From assembly GCA_020634415.1 (NCBI GenBank), contig JACKBT010000008.1, forward strand, positions 90,196 to 154,195: a DNA stretch of 64,000 nucleotides, written 5' to 3'. Position 1 is the first letter of the stretch; every line of letters begins with the position of its first letter. The stretch comes from Ardenticatenaceae bacterium. GTDB lineage: Bacteria; Chloroflexota; Anaerolineae; Promineifilales; Promineifilaceae. The position numbers and the translations under genes were made by a program. Under the pieces are notes generated by a model that did no database searches, was not told the origin of the DNA, and saw only the letters and a program-made list of their open reading frames with translations. Shown piece after piece: positions 27,772 through 37,096 of this stretch.

Positions 27772-29475
27772 TCACCCAAATGCCAACGCAGACGCATCAC
27801 TTGCCAGCACATCTACCACCGAATTTATTGGCTGCTTGGCAAAACGCCGCGCCGCCGCCATTGGGCGGGTATCCTGGTCATTATCCAGCGACCATTGAGC
27901 ATGTTCGATAAGCAAAGCGAGAGCCAATGAACGCCCTAAAGTCATAGCAAAACGACGTGCGCCTACTTCCAATGCCTCACTGCCCAATGGGGCTGTGCGT
28001 TTTAACCACGATTCGGCGTGAGCAACGGCCGTTTTCGCCACACCCCCCGCCTCCACCAAACTCGTCTCACGCACCCCCCGTACACATCCCTCCACCCTCG
28101 CCTTCAGTGCCGCCAGAGGCCCGCCAAATGGGCCGCCATTTGGCGCACCATCCCCCAACGCCCGCAGCACATCCAACGACAACACATTCGTCGTCCCCTC
28201 CCAAATCGGCAGCACCTGACTATCCCGCAGCAGCACCGGCAGCCCCGTATCCTCCACATACCCTGCGCCACCATGCGCTTCCAGCACCTCACTCGCCACC
28301 ATCACCGCCTGCCGCCCCGTCGTCAGCTTCGCCAGCGAAGTCAACAGCCGCAGCAAAGCCGCCTCATCCTCACCAATCTCATTCGCCTCATCCTTGCCCA
28401 TCAACCCCACCAGATAAAACGTCAAATGAAACGCCGCCTCCGTCTCCGCTTGCAGCGTCGCCAGCGTATCCACATGCAGCGGCTTCTGCGCCAACGCCGC
28501 CCCAAACGCCACACGCTTCCGCGCATAATCCCGCGCCAAGGCCATCCCCCGCCGCATAAACGCCGCCGCACTCACCGCATTCCACGTCCGCGTCAGATGC
28601 AGCATCGGCACAATATTGCGCACCCCATTATTCAACCCCATCACCGGAATTCCCGGCGTACCCCGCAGCATCAACTCGGCCGTAGGCACTTTGCGCGTGC
28701 CCAACTTATCCTTCAAACGATTGATTTCAATGTGTTGCAAACGGCCGTCTTCCCCCCGCGTCTCCAAATAAAACAGAGCCAACCCCTTACCCCCCGGCGG
28801 ATTCCCCTCCGGCCGCGCCAACGTCAACGTCATCTGCGAAGTCGCCGCCGACGTAAACCACTTACGGCCAAACAGCCGCCAATTCTCATCATCCCCCAAC
28901 CGCGCCACCGTCTCCGACAGCCCCACATCCGAACCCCCCGTAGACTCCGTCATCCACTGCCCACTCGTCCAAAACTGCGCCGGATCACGGCTTGTGAGAT
29001 GGGGCACGGCTCGTTCAATCAACTCCACATTACCCGAACGCAGCAGCGTCCGCGCCGCCCCATCCGTCATCGCCAGCGGACACGTATACACATCCGTCGA
29101 AGGATGAAAGAGATAAGCCAGGGCAAATTGATAGATGCGGTCAAAACGGCCGTATTTCCCCTCATACGCCGCCGCCACCACCCCCATCTCCGCCGCAATC
29201 CGCTCCGCCCGCTGCCACAACGGCGTCAACACAATCTCATCAACCCGGTTGCCCCACGCATCCCACTGCCTCAACACCGGCTCATTCAGCCTATCCGCCA
29301 ACTGCAAATCATACAACTCCCCCCCAGCCAACGCCCCCATCCGCCACAACGACGGCTCCACCTCCGCCAACACCTCCGGCGGCAGCACCCGCCGCAAATA
29401 CGAACGCAGCACCCGATCATCCTCATACTGATTGCCCAACGTGGGCGGTGTCTGATTAAACAACTCAATCATCAT
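27772..29475 (-). CDS. AidB-like acyl-CoA dehydrogenase family protein
   Basis: The 567 residues match the AidB branch, which is longer than ordinary acyl-CoA dehydrogenases. An N-terminal extension (LFNQTPPTLGNQYEDDRVLRS) is typical of AidB. Other segments are MTESTGGSDVGLSETVA near residue 190, RLKDKLGTRKVPTAEL near residue 250, and IWEGTTNVLSLDVLRAL near residue 475, which aligns with the AidB ending. E. coli AidB is part of the alkylation response and binds DNA, but many relatives are ordinary dehydrogenases. Its ATGATGATTGA start overlaps the stop of the upstream hybrid kinase by 11 nt, so the two are translationally coupled. Confidence 0.88.
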   Translation of the reverse strand: MMIELFNQTPPTLGNQYEDDRVLRSYLRRVLPPEVLAEVEPSLWRMGALAGGELYDLQLADRLNEPVLRQWDAWGNRVDEIVLTPLWQRAERIAAEMGVVAAAYEGKYGRFDRIYQFALAYLFHPSTDVYTCPLAMTDGAARTLLRSGNVELIERAVPHLTSRDPAQFWTSGQWMTESTGGSDVGLSETVARLGDDENWRLFGRKWFTSAATSQMTLTLARPEGNPPGGKGLALFYLETRGEDGRLQHIEINRLKDKLGTRKVPTAELMLRGTPGIPVMGLNNGVRNIVPMLHLTRTWNAVSAAAFMRRGMALARDYARKRVAFGAALAQKPLHVDTLATLQAETEAAFHLTFYLVGLMGKDEANEIGEDEAALLRLLTSLAKLTTGRQAVMVASEVLEAHGGAGYVEDTGLPVLLRDSQVLPIWEGTTNVLSLDVLRALGDGAPNGGPFGGPLAALKARVEGCVRGVRETSLVEAGGVAKTAVAHAESWLKRTAPLGSEALEVGARRFAMTLGRSLALALLIEHAQWSLDNDQDTRPMAAARRFAKQPINSVVDVLASDASALAFG

Positions 29476-31957
29476 TTTCTCCTAAATCTGTCAAAAAAAA
29501 CGGCCGTATCACCGCCAGCAAATGGTCAGCATCATACGGCTTCTGCACAAAACCCGCCACCCCCGCCGCCGCCACCCGCATCGCCACATCCGCCTCACTA
29601 TAACCCGAAGAAAGCAAAACCGGCAGATGTTCATCCATCTCCTTCAAAATTGCCAGCACCTCCTCCCCATTCATCCCCGGCATAGACAAATCCAACAGCA
29701 CCACCCGAACCTGTGCCCGATTTGCCTCCCATAAAGCAATACCCTCCAGGCCCCCCGCCGCCGCCACCACCGCCATCCCCTCCAAAGCCAAAACATCCGT
29801 CACCGCCTCCCGCACCGCCTCCTCATCATCAATCACCAACACACACCCAGTCGGCTCCACTAATTTAACAACCGATGGAGCAACGGCCGTTTCCTCCACC
29901 ACCGCCGCCAACAAAGCCGGAAAAAACAGCCAAAACGTCGTCCCCTCCCCCACCACACTCTCCACCCCAATCCCCCCGTGATGCCCCCGCACAATCCCCA
30001 ACACCGAAGCCAACCCCAACCCCCGCCCCGTAAACTTCGTCGTAAAAAACGGATCAAAAATCCGCGCCATCGTCCCCTCATCCATACCACTCCCCGAATC
30101 ACGCACCGACAACACCACATACAAACCAGGCTCCAGCATCTCCCCCGTAAACTGCCTCAACACCTCCCTCTCATCATCCACCCACTGCGTCATCGTTCTG
30201 ACCACTACCTCCCCCCCCTGCTCCCCAATAGCCTCAGCCCCATTCAAAATCAAATTCATCACCACCTGCTGCATCTGGCCCGCATCCGCCTCAACACGCG
30301 GCAAATCAGCCGCCAACTCCATCCGCAAATCCACATACTTCGGCATCGCCACCTGAAACAAATGCAAATTTTCCTCAATCAACGAATTCAACTGCAAATG
30401 CGTAATCTCAAACTTCCCCCGGCCCGAATAAGCCAACATCTGGCGCGTCAACTCCGCCGCCCGATTCGCCGCCTGCATCGCCTTCTCCAAATGACCATAC
30501 TCCTGACTGCTCGTCGGCACTTTCCCCATCGCCAGCGATGTCTGCATCATCATCGCCACCAACAGATTATTAAAATCATGGGCAATACCACCAGCCAAAA
30601 TACCCAGACTCTCCAACTTTTGCACATGCTGCAAAGCCTTCTGCGTTTTCACCTGCTCCGTAACATCCAAAGCCACCCCAATCACCCCAATTTGCAAATC
30701 CTCATCATCCCGCAGCGGCTCCACATACGTCTGGTAAACCCGCCCCCGCCAATCCTGCTCATACCGCTGCGACTCCCCCGCCAATGCCCGCCGATGCGCC
30801 GCAATGGGTACAAAATCATCATCCCGTTCGTCAAAAAAATCATAAATAGTCGTCCCCACTGCTTGGTTGGGTATTAAACCCATACCTTTCAACGCACTGC
30901 CCAATGAAGATGTAAAGCGCAAATCGTTGTCCAACGTCCACATCACAGCCGGAATCTGGTTCATAACCAACCGCAGCCGCGTCTCACTTTCCTGCAAAGC
31001 AACTTGCGTTCGTTTCATCTCCGTTATCAGAGTCAACGTCACCAAAACTTCTTGAGGCTTGCCATCAGCCATCTTCCGCAAAACCGTCAGGCGGTTATGA
31101 ACCCATTCCCACTGCCCCAACTTGTGCCGCACTCTGTAATCAAAAGCGTGTCTATATGCCTCTCCACCCTCCCTCAAGCTCTGCCAATTAGCCCTAACCT
31201 CAGCCACATCATCGGGGTGCACCTGATGCAAAATCGAATCCGGCCGCTGCAACTCTGCCAGACTGTAACCCAGAAATTCCTCAGCATTCACAAATTGGAC
31301 ATCACCTGTCGAGAAGTTAAAAAGATAAATAACGTCTGGTGCCCCGAAGATTAATTGGCGAAAACGTTCTTCACTGGTTCGTAAACGGTGCAAGTAACTG
31401 TTGCTAATATTAAATGTAACCAGTAACAAGGCCGACATAACCATGATGTATGTCAGGTAGGCATAAGCAGTGGAAAAGGGTACGTTCGGTAGAAACAGGA
31501 AAACGGCCGTTATCCCCACACACAACACCACAATCACCATCGTCAACCGCAGCGGCATCAAAATCCCCGCCACCAAAATCACCGCCCCCAAAAAAATAAG
31601 CGCCAACATCCGCTCCGTCATCAAACCGGGAGCCGTCATAATAACCATCACCACCATCACCAGCAGCACCAAAACCAGCAAAAAAGCCCCCGTTTGGTAA
31701 TATTGGCTGCGGCTCAGCCCATAAACAATGGCCAAGGCCGCCATAGTACCACCCGCAATCATAGGGGCCGTCACAAACAACGGGTTCGCAGTTATCCACA
31801 CAATAAGCACCCCACTCCCCAACAACAACAAAGCCAAAGAAAGCGAAGCCAACAAACGCGCCTTCTGCCGCGCCTCACTGCCCACAACACGATCCGTTGG
31901 CTGGGTCAGCCACCGCCAACCGTCCCGCCAGTTCCGCAACCAAATCCAGTCAACCAT
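29465..31957 (-). CDS. Membrane hybrid sensor histidine kinase with PAS domains and C-terminal receiver
   Basis: The N-terminal ~180 residues contain about six hydrophobic helices (RLLASLSLALLLLGSGVLIVW onward). Two PAS domains follow at about 195-310 and 325-445 (EERFRQLIFGAPDVIYLFN; LRLVMNQIPAVMWTLDND). The phospho-acceptor motif is LGILAGGIAHDFNNLL near residue 455. The ATPase domain shows NLILNGAEAIGE and GLGLASVLGIV near 565-635. The C-terminal receiver begins CVLVIDDEEAVREAV near residue 703, with the phospho-acceptor Asp in VVLLDLSMPGMNG. It overlaps the AidB-like gene and so may control or be co-expressed with it. No DNA-binding output is encoded. Confidence 0.92.
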   Translation of the reverse strand: MVDWIWLRNWRDGWRWLTQPTDRVVGSEARQKARLLASLSLALLLLGSGVLIVWITANPLFVTAPMIAGGTMAALAIVYGLSRSQYYQTGAFLLVLVLLVMVVMVIMTAPGLMTERMLALIFLGAVILVAGILMPLRLTMVIVVLCVGITAVFLFLPNVPFSTAYAYLTYIMVMSALLLVTFNISNSYLHRLRTSEERFRQLIFGAPDVIYLFNFSTGDVQFVNAEEFLGYSLAELQRPDSILHQVHPDDVAEVRANWQSLREGGEAYRHAFDYRVRHKLGQWEWVHNRLTVLRKMADGKPQEVLVTLTLITEMKRTQVALQESETRLRLVMNQIPAVMWTLDNDLRFTSSLGSALKGMGLIPNQAVGTTIYDFFDERDDDFVPIAAHRRALAGESQRYEQDWRGRVYQTYVEPLRDDEDLQIGVIGVALDVTEQVKTQKALQHVQKLESLGILAGGIAHDFNNLLVAMMMQTSLAMGKVPTSSQEYGHLEKAMQAANRAAELTRQMLAYSGRGKFEITHLQLNSLIEENLHLFQVAMPKYVDLRMELAADLPRVEADAGQMQQVVMNLILNGAEAIGEQGGEVVVRTMTQWVDDEREVLRQFTGEMLEPGLYVVLSVRDSGSGMDEGTMARIFDPFFTTKFTGRGLGLASVLGIVRGHHGGIGVESVVGEGTTFWLFFPALLAAVVEETAVAPSVVKLVEPTGCVLVIDDEEAVREAVTDVLALEGMAVVAAAGGLEGIALWEANRAQVRVVLLDLSMPGMNGEEVLAILKEMDEHLPVLLSSGYSEADVAMRVAAAGVAGFVQKPYDADHLLAVIRPFFLTDLGENDD

Positions 31958-32160
31958 GCAAAACTATCCCTCCATTCGGTTTTCAAAAAGCTTTGCCACA
32001 AGGCAGCATAAGACGGTCACCCCCTCACCCAGGTGGCCTCACAAACGATTATACCATCTACACCCAAACACGTAACCACCCAGACAAATATCCCCTTGCA
32101 GCTATTTTTGGGATAGAATAGTACCCAGGTCACATCACATGTCACCACAGGAGAAGCTCT

Positions 32161-33780
32161 ATGCAGTCCCCCATCAAAGTTCGTCAGGTCACCGAGGCCG
32201 ATTTACCAGCCGTGCGCGATCTCTTCTATCGCAGTTATGGCGAAGATTATCCCTACAAAGAGTTTTATGACGATGAATGGCTCAAACGCAGCATTTATCA
32301 AGACAGCTACCTTTTCCTGTTAGCCGAAGTAGGCCGAAAAGTGCTGGGAACCGCCTCCGTCTACTTCGAGGTAGGCGCATATTCCGATTTGTGTGGAGAA
32401 TTCGGCCGTTTAGCCGTAGACCCTGATGGACGAGGCGAAGGCATCGGCTCCGCCCTCATGGAAGCACGGCTAGAATTCGCCAACCGCCGCCTCCATTTTG
32501 GCCTCAGCGAATGCCGCACCGCCCACCCCTACGCCCAAATCATCTCCGAAAAATACGGCCTACGCCCCATCGGCTTTTTGCCCCAAAAAGTGCTGCTCAA
32601 CCAGCGCGAAAGCCTCGTCATGATGGCTAAACTCTTTGGCCCCGCACAAGAATTACGCAGCAACAACCCCCGCGTCATCCCCGAAGTCTACTTCCTGGCA
32701 CAGCTCGCCCTGGAAAACATGGGTCTCCCCAACGATCTCATCATCATCGAGGATGCCGAAGGCTATGCCATAGGCACAGACTTTCAGGTAGAAGAGCTGA
32801 GCGAGTCTGTGCTGCCCTATTTATTGCGTATTGAACGCGGCCGTTTATCGCGGCGGCAAGTCTTTGGCAACCTGCAACTCAGCTATGGCCTGTTCCTGCT
32901 CGAATCACGCAATTCTCGCTACCTTGTCGCCCGCGAAGGCGACAATATCGTAGGAGCCATTGGCTTTACCTTTGATATGGTCGGCCGTTCCATCAAAGTC
33001 TTAGAACTGATAGATTTGCGTAACGACATTGCTGGCTTTCTGCTAAAAGAACTCGACACATGGGCCAAAACAGTTTACCGCGCCGAATACATCGAAATCA
33101 CCGTCAGCGCCTATTGGCCCAACATTCAACGCACCCTCAGCAATTTGGGGTTTGTGCCCGTGGCCTACTGCCCTTCCTTCGTTTTCCACGAAGTGGAACG
33201 CCTAGACACCATCAAGATGGCAAAAGTCTACGTGCCTCTAGACATTGACGATGCGGACTTGACCGACAGCAGCCGCGAAGTGTTTGACCTCGTGCGCAAA
33301 GGTTTTGAAGAGAAACGCCTGGGCATTGCCGTAAATGAAGCCACCCGACAGATGCCGATTTTTGCGGGCCTGGAAGAAGGTGAATTAGCCAAAATTGCCG
33401 GGTTGTGCCGTGTAAAAAGTTACGATGAAGGCGAAGTGGTGCTGCGTGCCGGAGCACGCGGCCAAACGTTTTATATGGTTATGGAAGGCATGATGGATAT
33501 TTTATCGGCCGATCACAATATGCTTGTCGGCCATGTGCAGCCAGGTGATTTTTTAGGCGAGATTTCGCTGGTGTCACAGAAACCGCACAACGCAACGGCC
33601 GTTGCCGCCACCCCCATCCAACTCATCGCCCTCAACCACGACGACTTCGAGAACCTGATCAGCCGCTACCCCCGCATCGGCGTCAAAGTCATGCGCAACA
33701 TAGCCGCCTCCTTAGGGCAAAAACTAGATGCCTTAGACGCTCGCTTCTCCGCCTACAGCACACTCAATCCTAAAAATTAA
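32161..33780 (+). CDS. GNAT acetyltransferase fused to cyclic-nucleotide-binding domain
   Basis: Residues ~5-150 form a GNAT domain with acetyl-CoA loop GRLAVDPDGRGEGIGSALM near residue 82. Residues ~185-390 look like a second, divergent GNAT-like half (LVAREGDNIVGAIGF). Residues ~400-530 form a CNB domain (MPIFAGLEEGELAKIAGLC, then PGDFLGEISLVSQKPHNATAVAA, the cyclic-nucleotide pocket). Mycobacterial Pat also joins CNB and GNAT, but with CNB first. The arrangement suggests cAMP- or cGMP-regulated protein lysine acetylation. AGGAGAAG precedes the ATG. The 3' end overlaps the convergent kinase gene by 11 nt. Confidence 0.88.
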   Translation: MQSPIKVRQVTEADLPAVRDLFYRSYGEDYPYKEFYDDEWLKRSIYQDSYLFLLAEVGRKVLGTASVYFEVGAYSDLCGEFGRLAVDPDGRGEGIGSALMEARLEFANRRLHFGLSECRTAHPYAQIISEKYGLRPIGFLPQKVLLNQRESLVMMAKLFGPAQELRSNNPRVIPEVYFLAQLALENMGLPNDLIIIEDAEGYAIGTDFQVEELSESVLPYLLRIERGRLSRRQVFGNLQLSYGLFLLESRNSRYLVAREGDNIVGAIGFTFDMVGRSIKVLELIDLRNDIAGFLLKELDTWAKTVYRAEYIEITVSAYWPNIQRTLSNLGFVPVAYCPSFVFHEVERLDTIKMAKVYVPLDIDDADLTDSSREVFDLVRKGFEEKRLGIAVNEATRQMPIFAGLEEGELAKIAGLCRVKSYDEGEVVLRAGARGQTFYMVMEGMMDILSADHNMLVGHVQPGDFLGEISLVSQKPHNATAVAATPIQLIALNHDDFENLISRYPRIGVKVMRNIAASLGQKLDALDARFSAYSTLNPKN

Positions 33781-35473
33781 CCTTGGGCAGCGCAAACCAG
33801 AAACAACTCCCCTTACCCGCCTCACTCTCCACACCCACCTTACCACCCAATTTGGTAATAATGCGATGGACAATGGACAGACCCAGCCCATGCCCCTCTA
33901 AACTCACCTGATCCAACCTTTCAAAAGGAGTAAACAACCGAGTTTGCGCCTCTACCGACAATCCCGGCCCATTATCCTGCACCCAAAAACGCACCAGCCC
34001 ATCAGCTTGCTCAGTAGCCCCCAACACCATGCACGGCGGCCGGCCCCCATACTTAATAGCATTACTGACATAATTGATCCACACCTCTTCAACCCATGAG
34101 GCATACCCAACGGCCGTTGGCCAATGCTGATCTGGCAGCGTAATCTCCCCCTCATACTCCTCAATCATCGGTGTTAATCGCTGCAATACCTCCCCCACAA
34201 TACTCCCCATATCCAACGGCCGATTCTCCACCTCCGCCTTACGCACCCGCGAAAGCAGCAGCAGCTCATTAATAATATTGCTCATCTTTTGGCTGCGCTT
34301 CTCAATCATACTCAGATATCCCACCGCCTCATCATCCAACACCTGATGATACTTCTTCACCAAAAGATAAGCATAACCCACAATCGCACTAATAGGATTC
34401 TTCAAATCATGCGCCACCGTGTGCGCAAACGAATCAAGCTCCTCATTCTGAGTTTGCAATTCCAAACTACGCTGCCGTTCCGCCTCATACAACCGGGCAT
34501 TCTCAATAGCAATCACCGCCTGATTACTCATCGCCACCATCAAAGCCACATCCTGATCCGTAAAATCAGGCTGATCCAGACGATTAATAGCCGTCAGCGT
34601 CCCCACCGCCTTATCCCCATACTGCAACGGCACCACAATAACCGAGCCAATATCCAAATCCCGCCGCCGCATTTGCACATCCTCAGCCACCCGAGGATCC
34701 GGCGCACCCTTCAAAGCCAAAGCTGGCTTCAAATTGCTCAGAACCCATCCATTTAGCCCTTCCATCTGCTGCTCAAACGTCAGATGCACAATTTGCCTCA
34801 CTCCCGGCCCCCCCTGCACAAAATTCGTCACATCACGCTTCTCAAAATCAAACGTTAGCAACAGCACACGGTCTGCGGGCAGAGCCTCAGCCACATTATC
34901 TGTAATCGTTTGCAAGAGATTGGCTAAATTATCAAACGCAATTAAAGAACTAGTAACTTGATAAAGGGCTTCCGTTTTCACCAAAGCCATCTGCAACGCA
35001 GATTCAACTTGTCGGCGCTGTTTAATCTCTTGTGCCAGAACTTCATTTTTGGTGTTCAGCTCTCTCACCAATTTTTGCAGTTCCACCTGCTGGCGGTGAT
35101 GCTCAAGCACATATTTAACCTTGGCCAGCAGCACTTCGGGATCAAAAGGCTTGTCTAAATGATCTACCGCTCCCATTTCCAGACAGCGCACCACACTGTC
35201 CATATCACCCATCGCCGAAGCGGCCACAACTGGAATATTACGCAGCTTTTGGTGGCTTTTCATAGCCGCCAATACCTGATACCCATCCATTTCGGGCATA
35301 ATCAGGTCAAGCAAAATAAGGTCGAAGGGATGTTTGCGCATCATTTCCATGGCTTGCAAGCCATTCTCGGCCATGTCCACATCGTAACCGGCTTCTTGTA
35401 AACTGGCAGCAAAGGTGGTGCGCATTAACCGAACATCATCTACGACGAGAATTCTCCCAAAATGTTCACTCAT
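33770..35473 (-). CDS. Receiver-GAF-histidine kinase
   Basis: The protein starts with a receiver domain (RILVVDDVRLMRTTFAASLQ; phospho-acceptor in LILLDLIMPEMDG near residue 55; conserved Lys in HLDKPFDP). A coiled-coil linker follows at about 125-165, then a GAF domain at about 175-325. The kinase core starts with SFAHTVAHDLKNPISAIVGY near residue 355, and the ATPase domain has NAIKYGGRPP and GHGLGLSIVHRIITKLGG near the end. Without membrane segments it should be cytoplasmic. It probably receives phosphate from another kinase and signals onward. No partner regulator is adjacent. Confidence 0.92.
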   Translation of the reverse strand: MSEHFGRILVVDDVRLMRTTFAASLQEAGYDVDMAENGLQAMEMMRKHPFDLILLDLIMPEMDGYQVLAAMKSHQKLRNIPVVAASAMGDMDSVVRCLEMGAVDHLDKPFDPEVLLAKVKYVLEHHRQQVELQKLVRELNTKNEVLAQEIKQRRQVESALQMALVKTEALYQVTSSLIAFDNLANLLQTITDNVAEALPADRVLLLTFDFEKRDVTNFVQGGPGVRQIVHLTFEQQMEGLNGWVLSNLKPALALKGAPDPRVAEDVQMRRRDLDIGSVIVVPLQYGDKAVGTLTAINRLDQPDFTDQDVALMVAMSNQAVIAIENARLYEAERQRSLELQTQNEELDSFAHTVAHDLKNPISAIVGYAYLLVKKYHQVLDDEAVGYLSMIEKRSQKMSNIINELLLLSRVRKAEVENRPLDMGSIVGEVLQRLTPMIEEYEGEITLPDQHWPTAVGYASWVEEVWINYVSNAIKYGGRPPCMVLGATEQADGLVRFWVQDNGPGLSVEAQTRLFTPFERLDQVSLEGHGLGLSIVHRIITKLGGKVGVESEAGKGSCFWFALPKVNF

Positions 35474-35546
35474 AACTAAGGGCGTTGATTTTAGTCTGAC
35501 CTGCCCTCACAGGCAATTAGGACAAAGGGACTATTCACGAAACAAA

Positions 35547-35587
35547 AAACGGCCGTTTATCACCACTAATCTGATAAACGGCCGTTT
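35547..35587 (-). terminator. Terminator built from two AAACGGCCGTTT words
   Basis: Perfect 15-nt arms, AAACGGCCGTTTATC and its complement, surround 11 nt. On the minus strand a run of T follows. It should end the transcript of the repeat protein gene at 35612. Both arms contain the highly iterated CGGCCG palindrome. Confidence 0.8.
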
Positions 35588-35611
35588 GCCAAACAAACTA
35601 TCTCAATCTAT

Positions 35612-36694
35612 CTATTCAACACTCTTCGGATCAATACCCGCTGCTTTGAGCGCCTTATTATAAGCCGAACGCGCCTTTGAATTGTGAATCCTCGCCTGAC
35701 GAATCTCATCCGGCGACATACTGTCCGTAACTTCAATATAGTCAGGGGCTGGCACAGAAGCCAACAGCGCCGGATCCGGCGCACCCGAAGGAGCCGCTGC
35801 CGCTGGAGCAGGTGCCGCCACCGGAGCCGCCGCCACTGGAACCGCCGCTGCCGCTGGCACCACAACTTCCCCAGCCTCAACCGCGCTAGGATCATAACCA
35901 GCCGCCTTCAAAGCCTTGTTATATTTAGACTTCTCCTTCGAGTTATGGATTCGCGCCTTCCGCAATTCATCCGGCGACATATCATCCGTAATATCAATAT
36001 AGCTTGGCTCAGGAATACCTGTTGGCATAGCCGGAGCCGCTGCAGCCACAGGTGCAGCCGCCACCGGAGCCGCCACGGCTGCGGCCACAGGCACACCACC
36101 CGCAGCCTCCCGCGCCGCTTTGGCCGCCTTATACGCCTTCGATTTGGCCTTGGCATTGGCAATCCGCGCCTGACGCTTTTCCGCACCAGACATGCTGGTC
36201 GTAACAGCCACATGCTCGTAATCTTTGCCTGGCACCAGCTTTATTTTGCCACTGGGAGCCGCAACGGCCGTTCCCGCCGCCACACCTACCGCTGCCGGAG
36301 CCGCCGCCGCTGCCCCCGTACCCAACTTCGCGCCATCAAACCCATGAAACTGAGCAATCTTAACCGTCGTCCAGGGGTCATCGTTCAGTGCCTTACCGGC
36401 CGTCTTCAACGTGGATTGTCCCAAACGGCCGATACGCATATTAGAGCCACGCGGCAAAGATGCCGCCTTTTGCGCCGCCAGCAAGCGAGCTTCCTTCAGT
36501 TGAGCCTCTGGCTCCAGCCCCACCTTAATCTTGTGTCCAAGCGTCAAAGCCGGGTTATACCCTTTACCTTGATTCTCAACTTCCTCTTTCGCATTCGTTA
36601 CCACTGTATCTAGCCGTGACGTACCCAGAGCCAAAACTCCACCCAAAAGAATGGGCAACATCACCGCGCCTACTGCAATCACAAAAATAAGCAT
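35612..36694 (-). CDS. Membrane-anchored protein with three SxSxxExRxARIxNxKxKSxxxKAxKAA repeats
   Basis: I do not recognise this family. From ATG at 36694, a single hydrophobic segment (LIFVIAVGAVMLPILLGGVLAL) anchors the N-terminus. Three helical repeats of about 40 residues follow, separated by long Ala/Pro/Val linkers. Their cores begin TTSMSGAEKRQARIANAKAKS near residue 170, TDDMSPDELRKARIHNSKEKS near 240 and TDSMSPDEIRQARIHNSKARS near 335, each ending in xNKALKAAG or similar. Each repeat is preceded by an aromatic-acidic patch (YEHVAV, YIDI, YIEV). The basic repeats and flexible linkers suggest binding to a nucleic acid, membrane or polymer. The frame extends to 36739. Confidence 0.75.
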   Translation of the reverse strand: MLIFVIAVGAVMLPILLGGVLALGTSRLDTVVTNAKEEVENQGKGYNPALTLGHKIKVGLEPEAQLKEARLLAAQKAASLPRGSNMRIGRLGQSTLKTAGKALNDDPWTTVKIAQFHGFDGAKLGTGAAAAAPAAVGVAAGTAVAAPSGKIKLVPGKDYEHVAVTTSMSGAEKRQARIANAKAKSKAYKAAKAAREAAGGVPVAAAVAAPVAAAPVAAAAPAMPTGIPEPSYIDITDDMSPDELRKARIHNSKEKSKYNKALKAAGYDPSAVEAGEVVVPAAAAVPVAAAPVAAPAPAAAAPSGAPDPALLASVPAPDYIEVTDSMSPDEIRQARIHNSKARSAYNKALKAAGIDPKSVE

Positions 36695-36739
36695 AAAATA
36701 CCCCTTGTGTCTCCTCAGAGTTATGTCACCATTATACAA

Positions 36740-36895
36740 TTGGCAGCAGATTTCTCAAAGAAACAATCAAGAGTTATCCAAATAGTTGACGTAATCTCTA
36801 TCTTTTGTCAAAATGTCAGGAATTAAGAGAGGAGATTAAAAAAAATTCAACAAGTTAACAAAAAAAAGCCTGACCATCGGGTCAGGCTTGGAAAA
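36740..36895. other. Intergenic region with terminator, no gene
   Basis: This AT-rich stretch precedes the repeat protein gene on the minus strand and holds the tRNA terminator. No ORF is supported. Confidence 0.5.
36860..36890 (-). terminator. Terminator of tRNA-Leu
   Basis: AAGCCTGACC and its complement pair around a short loop, followed on the minus strand by eight T. It lies just beyond the tRNA 3' end. Confidence 0.85.
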
Positions 36896-36979
<84 letters not shown>

Positions 36980-37096
36980 TAGGTGAGGCGCATTTTACCA
37001 ATACATTGACAATTGTCAACCCACATTTTCTGCGTTCTTCCCAATTTAACCAAGATGTTCATCACTGAATGGAGCAACATCTACAGGAGGTTCCCA

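Noticed and set aside
28018..29685. Arg/His/Pro-rich plus-strand ORF of over 500 residues
   Set aside because: It lies opposite the AidB-like gene and kinase end and has low-complexity composition, so it is a codon-bias artefact.
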